DNA of 57,253 nt from Streptomyces sp. McG3 (GTDB lineage: Bacteria > Actinomycetota > Actinomycetes > Streptomycetales > Streptomycetaceae): assembly GCF_018619185.1 (NCBI RefSeq), contig NZ_JAAXYC010000013.1:1-57253 (forward strand). Reading direction: 5' to 3'. Below, piece by piece: positions 9,101 to 15,946 of this stretch. The notes under the pieces were generated by a model. The model searched no databases. It worked only from the letters and a program-made list of their open reading frames with translations, and had not been told where the DNA came from. A program made the translations under genes and the position numbers. The first letter of the stretch is position 1. Every line of letters begins with the position of its first letter.

Positions 9101-10763
9101 CCCGCCCCACCCCGCGCCTTCCCAGGACCCGGGTGAGCTGAGAGCTGCGCCGCGCCAGCTCCCCGTAGGTGACGGTGCCCGACGGGGTCCGCACGGCCGG
9201 GGCGTCCGGGCGGGCGGCGGCCTGCTCGGCGAAGAGGTCCGGCAGGGTGCGCTCGCGCGGGAAGTCGGCGGCGGTGGCGTTCCACTCCAGGGCGGCGCGC
9301 CCCTCCTCCTCGGCGGTGAGCACGCCGAGGTCGGCGACCGACGTGTGCGGCGCCTCGATGAGGGTGACCAGGGCCTGTTCCAGGTGGGCCAGCATGCGGT
9401 CGATGCGCTGGGCGGTGAAGATCCCGGCGTCGTACTCGCAGGACATCTCGATGCCCTGGGGCCCGTCCAGGAGGGAGAAGTCGAGGTCGAACTTGGCGGT
9501 GCCGTTGTGGGTGTCGAAGGTCTCGGCCTCGACGCCGGGCAGACCGAAGCCGTCGGCGACGCGCTGGTAGACGAACATCACCTGGAACAGCGGGTTGCGG
9601 TCCAGGCTCCGCTCGGTGCCGGTGCGGGCGACGATCTTCTCGAACGGCACGTCCTGGTATTCGTACGCGGCGGTGACGTCCTGCCGGATCCGGCGGACCG
9701 CTTCGGCGGCGGTGTGCGCGGCGTCGAGCCGCAGCCGCAGCGCGAGCGTGTTGGCGAAGCAGCCGATGAGGTGCTCGGTCTCCGCGGTGGGCCGGTTCAT
9801 CGCCGGTGTGCCGACGAGCAGGTCGCTCTTGCCGCTGTAGCGGCGCAGCACCAGACCGAGCCCGGTGAGCAGCGTCATGAACGGTGTGACGCCGTGCTCC
9901 CGGGAGAAGGTGTGGACGCGTTCGGCGAACTCCGGCTCGATACGGCGGCGCCGGCGCCCCCCGGTGCGCTGTCCGTCGGCCGAACGGAGCCGGTCCGTGG
10001 GCAGGTCGAGGGAGGTGTCCGCGCCGTCCAGCCAGGTGCCCCAGAAGTCCAGGCCCTCGCTGAGCCGGTCGGCGCCGGTGCCGGACTGCTGCCAGCGGGC
10101 GTAGTCGGCGTACTGGACCGGCAGCTCGGGCAGGGCGAGCGGCTCGCCCTCCTGTACGGCGCGGGAGATGGCGGCGAACTCGCGGAACAGGATCTCCACG
10201 GACGCGCCGTCGGTGGCGATGTGGTGCACGATCACGGCGAGGACGTGGTCCTCGTCGCCGAGCCGGATCAGCACGGCCCGCACGGGCAGTTCGGCGGCGA
10301 GGTCGAAGTCGTACGCCGCGCGGCGGTCCACGATGGCGCGGGCCGCCTCCTCGCGCTCGTCGGCGGGCAGGCCGGTGACGTCCTCGACGGCCAGGGAGAA
10401 CCCGGTGGCGTTCGGCGACGTCACGGCGACGGGTCCGTCGCTCCCGGCCTCCCCGTCCACGTAGCGGGTACGCAGGATCGCGTGCCGTTCGATGATGCGG
10501 CGCAGCGCCAGGTCGATGGTGCCGGCGTTGATCGCGCCCCGCAGCCGCAGCGCCATCGGCACGTTGTAGACGCCGGAGCTCTCCGGGTCCTGCTGCCAGA
10601 GGAACCAGAACTGCCGCTGCGCCGCGGACAGGGGTGCGGGACCGGTGTCGCCGCTCGGGGTGATCTGCGGCCGGCCGGCTGCCCGGCGCTCGCGCAGCAT
10701 GCGGGCGAGCAGGGCCTGCTTGGCCGGGGACAGCCCGGCTATGCGGGTGTCGAGGTCGTTCAT
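6120..10763 (-). CDS. NRPS-2: non-ribosomal peptide synthetase, C-A-T-C
   Basis: A 1547-residue subunit starting at ATG 10763, which overlaps the MbtH stop as ATGA. Domains: C (about 45-480, HHIATDG near 183), A (500-1000), T (Ser of LGGDSVTCIRM near 1058), and a C-terminal C domain (1110-1547). The A domain has the GGATEAS core typical of cysteine-type adenylation domains. Its pocket reads DMYHLGLMDK, against the Cys code DLYNLSLIWK, with Asp at position 331; a cationic Cys isostere such as Dap would fit, but this is inference. The final C domain is odd: counting back from Asp, the second catalytic His is Tyr (HYSLLDG near 1256), or the motif carries one extra residue. Since NRPS-3 begins with its own C domain, two C domains sit back to back across the subunit junction. 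The N-terminal segment (SPAKQALLARMLRER) may be a docking helix. Confidence 0.95.
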   Translation of the reverse strand: MNDLDTRIAGLSPAKQALLARMLRERRAAGRPQITPSGDTGPAPLSAAQRQFWFLWQQDPESSGVYNVPMALRLRGAINAGTIDLALRRIIERHAILRTRYVDGEAGSDGPVAVTSPNATGFSLAVEDVTGLPADEREEAARAIVDRRAAYDFDLAAELPVRAVLIRLGDEDHVLAVIVHHIATDGASVEILFREFAAISRAVQEGEPLALPELPVQYADYARWQQSGTGADRLSEGLDFWGTWLDGADTSLDLPTDRLRSADGQRTGGRRRRRIEPEFAERVHTFSREHGVTPFMTLLTGLGLVLRRYSGKSDLLVGTPAMNRPTAETEHLIGCFANTLALRLRLDAAHTAAEAVRRIRQDVTAAYEYQDVPFEKIVARTGTERSLDRNPLFQVMFVYQRVADGFGLPGVEAETFDTHNGTAKFDLDFSLLDGPQGIEMSCEYDAGIFTAQRIDRMLAHLEQALVTLIEAPHTSVADLGVLTAEEEGRAALEWNATAADFPRERTLPDLFAEQAAARPDAPAVRTPSGTVTYGELARRSSQLTRVLGRRGVGRGDVVAVAVERTADLPLAVLGVLGTGAAYLPVDPDQPAERLTMMLQDAGIRAVVTTGAVHGRLPAVDVPVLVLDADEVRRELDTESDAPVPCPADAGDLSYMIFTSGSTGRPKGVLLDHRGRVNNFHDFNRRFTISTGDAVLSVSSLGFDMTAYDLLGTLIAGACAVLPAPERDRDPSHWLDLMRDHRVTVWHSVPALLGLLLDGMDDLGVEALPELRVVLLGGDWIPVTLPGRLRTRARDARVISLGGATEASMDSTVFEIEQVDPGWQSIPYGVPMANQTAYVTDGDLRLVPQGVPGELYLGGTGLAWGYADAPGQTADRFVPNPFSEVPGDRMYRTGDLARYRPDGSLELLGRLDFQVKIAGHRIELGEVEAALRDRSGVGQAVAAAVTIGEQRRLVGYVVREEGAGPVDTAAVREDLATRLPGYMVPAFLVELAELPLSPNGKVDRGRLPTPSTPAAAATRSPGRPPATPTELLLAGVWQELLGLEAISATDGFFALGGDSVTCIRMVTRARAAGLAVTPRMVFQHQTVEELAEAVDASATTLAEESRQAGQAPGNPGGAEVPLDRYPLAPIQHHMLTTARQRPFPGLYVIQSGFPLPGELDETAFRQAWEWLFARHAVLRTYYEGLDTDTPVQVVADRVEPWFEERDLRGLDPATQERRLLTELDELRLAGFDLGRPPLIRLLRYRISDDLQLLVQHHHYSLLDGWSCMRLRQELLLAYQAFATGAEPEAAPARPFAEHVAWVGSLDRDAAAAHWAGVMEGSAGPWAGAPQRTQGRPTQVQRALDPRLTERLDAAARNAGTTYATFAQLAWARVIADREGHEDVVFGVTSNGRQATAEAEAAVGPFISTLPVRFRFAPDESVTAAVRRLHLQRLEAEEFGGVELAVMTGGRPLESVLVFDNYPVDASLGAVSESVQPGNPLARRSLSVAQTEFPIRVDVLRGAEDALVLTFAGDREPPHDADELADRWVAALDDLAARSESGPETAEPA

Positions 10764-10966
10764 GCCGCGACGCTCCCGCGGCGTTCCCGCACGGAGCGGG
10801 GGGTGAGGTCGGTCCACACCTCGGCGATGTGGGAGAGGCATTCGTCGCGGGTGCCGGTGGCGCCGGTCTCGGTCCAGCCGGTCGGGAGCGGGCGCTCCAG
10901 GAACCAGACGGAGTACTGCTCCTCGGCGTTGACGACGACGCGGTACTGGAGGGTGTCGCTGCTCAT
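10760..10966 (-). CDS. MbtH-like NRPS chaperone
   Basis: A 68-residue protein with the MbtH signature: NAEEQYSVW, then LPTGW, then VWTDLTPRSVRE. MbtH proteins bind adenylation domains and are needed for their folding or activity; the partners here are presumably the A domains of NRPS-2, NRPS-3 and perhaps NRPS-1. Start is ATG 10966. The stop at 10760 overlaps the NRPS-2 start (ATGA), so the two are probably translationally coupled. It begins 8 bases after the SbnB-like gene ends. Confidence 0.96.
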   Translation of the reverse strand: MSSDTLQYRVVVNAEEQYSVWFLERPLPTGWTETGATGTRDECLSHIAEVWTDLTPRSVRERRGSVAA

Positions 10967-10974
10967 GGGGTGCC

Positions 10975-12009
10975 TCACTTGGTGGTGGTGGATGCGAAGA
11001 AGTCGTTCACGACGCGACCGGCGCCGGCGGCCTGGGCGCGGGAGTGCACCCAGGAGCCGACGGCCAGGTCGAGGACGCCGAGGCCGAAGGGCGAGAAGAC
11101 GACCGGCCTGGAGCGGTCGACCTCGACCCGCCCGAGCAGGACGTCGGCGAGTGTCCCGGTGATGAAGTCGCGCCCGTTCCCGGCCTGTTCGGTCAGGTGC
11201 AGCGAGGTGCGCTCGCGTACGGCGTGTTCGGTGTCGTCGGTGATGTTCTGTGCGGCGAGGATCATCTCCGGGGCGAGGTCGCGCAAAGAGAGGTGCAGCA
11301 CGAGGGGGGCGTGGTCGAGGAGCCCGGGGTCGTGGATGTGCGGCTCGCCCGCGACGGTGGTGAGGATCACCAGGTCGCACTCGGTGAAGGCCTGGGCGAC
11401 GTCGTCGGCGACGGTGAAGGCCTCGGCGCCCTCGGCGGTCAGCTCCTCGCCGAAGGAGCGGGCGGCGGCGGGGTCGAGGTCGTAGAGCGTGAAGCCGTCG
11501 ATCTTCCAGTCCAGGTCGCGCAGGAACTTCCACACGTGCCGGGCGATCAGGCCGGTGCCGACGACGCCGACCCGGCGGGCGCTGCGGCCGCCGCCGAGGG
11601 TCTCGGCGGCGAGAACGGCGGAGGCCGCGGTGCGGGTCGCGGAGATGACGGAGGACTCCAGGCAGGCCGCCGGGTAGCCGGTGTCGGGGTCGTTGAGCAG
11701 CAGTACCGCGGAGGCGCGCGGGATGCCGTAGGTGCGCGGGTTGTCGGGGAAGCTGGAGATCCACTTCAGACCCGAGACACCGAACTCGCCGCCCAGGTGG
11801 GCCGGCAGCGAGATGATGCGGGACTTCGGGTTGTCGGGGAGGCGCAGGAAGCCGCTCTGCGGGTTGACGCTGTCGCCGTTGTCGTGCGTGAGGTAGGCGC
11901 GACGCACGAGATCCACACACCGCTCGCGGTGACCCTCGATCTGCGCGGCGACGGCTGCCTCGGGGATGAAGATGAGCGACGGCGGAGAGTCCGGGGTGCG
12001 GACGGACAC
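10975..12009 (-). CDS. sbnB: SbnB-like N-(2-amino-2-carboxyethyl)-L-glutamate dehydrogenase
   Basis: A 344-residue member of the ornithine cyclodeaminase/mu-crystallin superfamily with a Rossmann dinucleotide motif (GVVGTGLIARHV, near residue 150). In the staphyloferrin B pathway SbnB oxidatively cleaves the SbnA product to L-2,3-diaminopropionate and 2-oxoglutarate using NAD+. The adjacent SbnA-like gene makes that role far more likely than ornithine cyclodeaminase. Start is GTG 12009 with AAAGGA six bases upstream, 42 bases after the SbnA-like stop. N-terminal residues such as NPQSGFLRLP and LPAHLGG resemble SbnB-type proteins by memory. The neighbours imply that Dap is a building block of the lipopeptide. 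Confidence 0.9.
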   Translation of the reverse strand: MSVRTPDSPPSLIFIPEAAVAAQIEGHRERCVDLVRRAYLTHDNGDSVNPQSGFLRLPDNPKSRIISLPAHLGGEFGVSGLKWISSFPDNPRTYGIPRASAVLLLNDPDTGYPAACLESSVISATRTAASAVLAAETLGGGRSARRVGVVGTGLIARHVWKFLRDLDWKIDGFTLYDLDPAAARSFGEELTAEGAEAFTVADDVAQAFTECDLVILTTVAGEPHIHDPGLLDHAPLVLHLSLRDLAPEMILAAQNITDDTEHAVRERTSLHLTEQAGNGRDFITGTLADVLLGRVEVDRSRPVVFSPFGLGVLDLAVGSWVHSRAQAAGAGRVVNDFFASTTTK

Positions 12010-12051
12010 GATGGTTCCTTTCGTACGGGCGGGACGAACGGTGGGGCGGGG

Positions 12052-13035
12052 TCAGAGCGCGGCCGTGGCCACGGCGTCGGGGGCGAGGGTGCGTTCCACC
12101 CAGTCGAGGTCGTAGACGGTGCGGGCGTAGGGGATGCCCCGGTCGGCGCAGAGGAAGACGGCGGTGGGCCGCTGGCCGGGGGGCACCGGGTGCTCGGCGA
12201 AGTACCGGCCGATCGCGGCGTAGACACTGCCGGTCGACCCGCCCGCGTACAGGCCGTGTTCGGCGTACAGGGTCCGGCAGCCGATCACGGTCTCGTACTC
12301 GCTGACGTGCATGACGTGGTCGATGACGGCCTGGTCGAGGAGGGGCGGCACCATGCTCGAACCGAGTCCGGGGATGTGCCGCTTGCCGGGGGCGCCGCCG
12401 AGGGCGACCGAGCCGTGGACGTCGACGGCGACGACGGTGGCCCCGGGGAACTGGTCCTTGACGCGTCGGGACAGTCCGGCGATGGTGCCGCCGGTGCCGA
12501 CACCGACGAAGAGGTAGTCGATACGGGAGAACGCGCTGCTCAGCTCACCGCCGGTCAGCTGGTAGTGGGCGTCGGCCGCGTCGCCGTTGGCGTACTGGTT
12601 GGGCCAGTAGACGTCGCTGATCTCCTCGCACAGCTCGGCGACCCGCGCGAGCCGGGCCGGCAGCAGGGCGGCGCCGTCCGGGGCGATGACCTTCTCGACC
12701 CGCTCGCAGCACGAGCGCAGTACGGCTTCGGTCAGCGCGTTGCAGTTGACGTCGATGACGGGCACGAACCGGATGCCCAGGGACTGGCAGAAGACGGCGA
12801 GCGAGGTCGCGAAGTTCCCCGACGAGGACTCGACGACGGTCGTGTTCTCCGTGATGTCGCCGCGCTCGATGGCCTTCTTGAGGATCCAGTACGCGGAGCG
12901 GTCCTTGGTGCTGCCGTTGGGATTGACGGACTCCAGTTTCGCGAACAGGCTCAGGCTGTCGTCGGGCAGCCAGAGGAGCGGGGTGCGGCCCACGGAGGCG
13001 CCGATCATGTCGAGGCGTTTGCGCAGTGGGTTCAC
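12052..13035 (-). CDS. sbnA: SbnA-like PLP enzyme, N-(2-amino-2-carboxyethyl)-L-glutamate synthase
   Basis: A 327-residue fold-type II PLP enzyme of the cysteine synthase family. The PLP lysine lies in NPNGSTKDR (residues about 39-47), SSSGN is the usual substrate-carboxylate loop, and GTGGTIAG is the phosphate-binding loop. In staphyloferrin B biosynthesis SbnA joins O-phospho-L-serine and L-glutamate, giving the substrate for SbnB. Taken alone it could be a cysteine synthase; the downstream sbnB-like gene argues for Dap synthesis. Start is GTG 13035, overlapping the stop of the GlyA-like gene as GTGA, so the two are coupled. Confidence 0.9.
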   Translation of the reverse strand: MNPLRKRLDMIGASVGRTPLLWLPDDSLSLFAKLESVNPNGSTKDRSAYWILKKAIERGDITENTTVVESSSGNFATSLAVFCQSLGIRFVPVIDVNCNALTEAVLRSCCERVEKVIAPDGAALLPARLARVAELCEEISDVYWPNQYANGDAADAHYQLTGGELSSAFSRIDYLFVGVGTGGTIAGLSRRVKDQFPGATVVAVDVHGSVALGGAPGKRHIPGLGSSMVPPLLDQAVIDHVMHVSEYETVIGCRTLYAEHGLYAGGSTGSVYAAIGRYFAEHPVPPGQRPTAVFLCADRGIPYARTVYDLDWVERTLAPDAVATAAL

Positions 13036-14378
13036 GGCCGGCTGCTCGGCTCGTAGCGGGGCAGCGGGAACTCGGCGGTCAGCTTGTCCACTTCGGCGCG
13101 CAGCTCGGCGGCGGTGAACTCGTCCAGGGTGAAGTCGCGGTCGCCGACGGGGCGCATGGTGGTGAGGACCGTGTGGATGATCCTGGCGCAGACGCGCATC
13201 TCGCGGGGGCCGAGGCCGCGTTGGGCGACGGCGTTCGTTCCGATGCGGACTCCGCTGGTGACGGCGGCGGGGCGGGTGTCGCCGGGGACCCGGTTCTTGT
13301 TCACGACGACGCCGATCGACTCCAGGGCCCGCTCGGCGGCCATGCCGCTGACGTTGTCGCGGGTCAGGTCGAGGAGCACGATGTGGTTGTCGCTGCCTCC
13401 GGTCACCACCTCGTGTCCGAGCGCCGTCAGTTCGGCGGCCAGGGCCGCGGAGTTGTCCAGGATGCGCTGGGCCGTCCTCCGGTAGTCATCGGTCGCGGCA
13501 CGGTCGAAGGCCCGCGCCTTCGCCGCGATGGCGGGCAGGATGGGTGCGCCCTGGAAGTAGGGGAAGACGGCGCGGTCCAGCGTCCTGGCCAGGGTCCGGC
13601 CGGTGGCCGGCAGGACGGTGTCGGCGTCCCGGCCGGACATGATGACGCCGCCGCGCGGCCCGGCGAGCTGCTTGTGGGTGCAGCTGGTGGTGATGTGGGC
13701 GTGGTCGATGGGGCTGGGGTGCAGGCCCGCGGCCACCAGTCCGGCTATGTGGGAGATGTCGGCCATCAGCAGGGCGCCGACGCTGTCGGCGATGGCCCGG
13801 AAGCGCTCGAAGTCGACGGTGCGGGGGTAGGCCGTCGCACCGCAGATGATCAGCTTGGGCCGGTGTTCGGCGGCGAGGGCGGCGACCTCGTCGTAGTCGA
13901 TGCGGCCCTGGTCGTCCAGGCCGTAGTTGACCGGGGTGAAGTACGTGCCGGAGTAGGCCACGCTGTAGCCGTGTGTGAGGTGCCCGCCGTGGTTGAGCCG
14001 CATCCCGAGCACGACGTCACCCGGGTTCAGGACCGCCGACAGCACGGCGTAGTTGGCCGTGGTCGCCGAGTGGGCCTGCACGTTGGCGTACCGGGCGCCG
14101 AACAGCTCGCGGGCCCGGTCGATCGCCAGCTGCTCGATCGGGTCGATGGCCTCGCAGCCCGCGTGGTAGCGGGCGCCGGGGTAGCCCTCGGCGGTGACGT
14201 TCATCGAGGAGGTCGCCAGGCAGGCGAGGACCGAGGGGTCGGTGACGCTGGAGGAGGCGACGAGCATCAGGGAGTTCTGCTGGCGGTGGTTCTCGCAGGC
14301 GATGGCGGTGACGAGTTCCTCGTCCTCCGAGGCCAGCAGCTGCGCGGCGTGCCGTGCGAAATCTTCGGTGGCGAGCAT
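13032..14378 (-). CDS. Serine hydroxymethyltransferase-like PLP enzyme (GlyA family)
   Basis: A 448-residue fold-type I PLP enzyme. It carries AEGYPGARYHAGC, matching the GlyA tyrosine region, NVQAHSATTAN, ADISHIAGLVAAG, and THKQLAGPRGG with the PLP lysine. SHMT interconverts glycine and serine with tetrahydrofolate, but relatives act on other beta-hydroxy or alpha-methyl amino acids. Its GTGA overlap with the SbnA-like gene suggests it supplies serine for the phosphoserine used in Dap synthesis, or makes a special hydroxy amino acid; the sequence does not decide. I chose ATG 14378 (MLATEDF) because the longer upstream frame is proline/arginine-rich and lacks family similarity. AAGGGG lies 11 bases upstream. 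A housekeeping glyA should exist elsewhere. Confidence 0.9.
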   Translation of the reverse strand: MLATEDFARHAAQLLASEDEELVTAIACENHRQQNSLMLVASSSVTDPSVLACLATSSMNVTAEGYPGARYHAGCEAIDPIEQLAIDRARELFGARYANVQAHSATTANYAVLSAVLNPGDVVLGMRLNHGGHLTHGYSVAYSGTYFTPVNYGLDDQGRIDYDEVAALAAEHRPKLIICGATAYPRTVDFERFRAIADSVGALLMADISHIAGLVAAGLHPSPIDHAHITTSCTHKQLAGPRGGVIMSGRDADTVLPATGRTLARTLDRAVFPYFQGAPILPAIAAKARAFDRAATDDYRRTAQRILDNSAALAAELTALGHEVVTGGSDNHIVLLDLTRDNVSGMAAERALESIGVVVNKNRVPGDTRPAAVTSGVRIGTNAVAQRGLGPREMRVCARIIHTVLTTMRPVGDRDFTLDEFTAAELRAEVDKLTAEFPLPRYEPSSRP

Positions 14379-14502
14379 GGTCAATACAGCCCCTTGTGCA
14401 GTATCGGAAAGGTGGGATCGAAGAAGACCGGAGTGGACGGAGCCGGTGCGGGCCGGTGCGGAGGGCCGGGTACCGGGTGCGGACGCGCGGTGCCGGGAGG
14501 TC

Positions 14503-15852
14503 TCAGACCTTCTGCGGCACGGAGGCGGCCACGGAGGCGGGCCCGGAGACGGACCCGGCTGCGGGCGCGGTGGCGGTGGCGGGGAGCACGGGTACCGGTT
14601 CCATGAGGGACGGGTCGGCGTCACGGCGGAGGAACAGGCCCGGCAGGCACGTCGTGAACAGCGCCATGACCACCATCATGGAGTAGACCTCCTGGCTCAG
14701 CAGGCCCAGGCCGAGACCGACGTTGAGCACGATGAGCTCGGTGAGTCCGCGCATGTTCATGAGCAGTCCGAGCGTCCGGCTCTGCTGCCAGGACATGCCG
14801 AGGAGACGCGCGGGGACGGCCGCTCCGATGAGCTTTCCGGCGCAGGCGACCACCAGGATGAGCGCCAGTTCCAGCGAGTTCCCCACCGAGAGGGCGGTCA
14901 GGTCGATCGACATGCCGACGACGATGAAGAACAGCGGCAGCAGGAAGTTGCTGATCTGCTCGACGGGTTCGAGCGCGTACTTCTGCAGCTGCGGGTGGAT
15001 CGGCCGCGGCATGACCATGCCGAAGACGAAGGCGCCGAAGATGGCGTGCACCCCGATCCAGGTGGTCGCGCAGGAGGCGAGGAACACGCCGGCACCCACC
15101 ACGGCCACCAGGTACGGAGCCCCGGTGCCCAGGCTCATCCGGTCCACGAGGCGGGCCAGCAGCGGGCGCACGAGCAGGATCATCACCCCGAGGAACAGGG
15201 CCAGCCAGCCCGCCATGGCCGCGACCCCGAGCAGGGAGCCCGCCGTCACGATGACCACCACGAGGGCCAGCGTGCACCAGGCGATGGCGTCGCCGAACGC
15301 GGCGCAGGCCAGCGCCATCACGCCCACCTGCGTGTTCTGCATCCGGCGGTCCGTCAGGAAGCGTGCCAGGACGGGGAACGCCGTGATGGAGATGACGACA
15401 CCGATGTAGAGGGTGAACGGGACCTGGCCCACCTGCTCGCCGTTGACGACGCTGTGCCCCCGGTAGAGCAGCAGCGCGAGCGGCAGCCCGAGCAGGAAGG
15501 GCAGGAGCATGGCCGACAGGGACACGCCCACGACCATCCGCCCCCGGCCGCGGAGCAGCCGGGAGTCGAACTCCCAGCCGATGAGGAAGACGAAGAGCAC
15601 CACGCCCACCTGGGCGAGGACCGACAGGTAGGGCCGTACGTCGGCCGGGAACAGCACCTCGGTGAGGTTGCCCGGCAACAGGCCGAGGAGGGAGGGGCCG
15701 AGGACGAGCCCCGCGAACAGCTCACCGATGACACCGGGCTGCCGGAGGCGGGCCGCGAGGCGGCGCAGCACGACGCCGGTCAGCAGGATGATCGCGAAGC
15801 CCACCATCACCATCGCGGTGACTGACTCGCTGTCCTTGACGGGTCCGGCCAT
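14503..15852 (-). CDS. Cation:proton antiporter (CPA2 / KefB-like)
   Basis: A 449-residue integral membrane protein with about 12 hydrophobic segments and no cytosolic nucleotide-binding tail. Family features include the early QPGVIGELFAGLVLGPSLLG, FDSRLLRGRGR and the later MNMRGLTELIVLN. The C-terminal 30-40 residues are low-complexity Ala/Pro/Val. Proteins of this kind recur in actinobacterial antibiotic clusters, where a role in export or ion balance is assumed rather than shown. It sits between NRPS-1 and the GlyA-like gene. Start is ATG 15852 with AAAGGTGG upstream. Confidence 0.9.
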   Translation of the reverse strand: MAGPVKDSESVTAMVMVGFAIILLTGVVLRRLAARLRQPGVIGELFAGLVLGPSLLGLLPGNLTEVLFPADVRPYLSVLAQVGVVLFVFLIGWEFDSRLLRGRGRMVVGVSLSAMLLPFLLGLPLALLLYRGHSVVNGEQVGQVPFTLYIGVVISITAFPVLARFLTDRRMQNTQVGVMALACAAFGDAIAWCTLALVVVIVTAGSLLGVAAMAGWLALFLGVMILLVRPLLARLVDRMSLGTGAPYLVAVVGAGVFLASCATTWIGVHAIFGAFVFGMVMPRPIHPQLQKYALEPVEQISNFLLPLFFIVVGMSIDLTALSVGNSLELALILVVACAGKLIGAAVPARLLGMSWQQSRTLGLLMNMRGLTELIVLNVGLGLGLLSQEVYSMMVVMALFTTCLPGLFLRRDADPSLMEPVPVLPATATAPAAGSVSGPASVAASVPQKV

Positions 15853-15946
15853 GGCCGCACCACCTTTCTGGTTCTGGGTTGTCGGAAGGTCCGGCCCCGA
15901 TCACGCGGGCCGTCGGCCGCGCGGTCGGCGGCCGGCGTCGGCGGCC

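Noticed and set aside
7242..11162. 1306-codon open frame on the plus strand
   Set aside because: Antisense to NRPS-2, MbtH and the SbnB-like gene; composition is that of reversed NRPS codons.
10975..12009. Ornithine cyclodeaminase (proline supply)
   Set aside because: Adjacent SbnA-like gene and SbnB-like N-terminal features favour the Dap pathway.
12052..13035. Cysteine synthase
   Set aside because: Same fold, but coupling to an sbnB homologue in an NRPS operon makes the SbnA role more likely.
11044..13056. 670-codon open frame on the plus strand
   Set aside because: Antisense to the SbnB- and SbnA-like genes, which have clear catalytic motifs.
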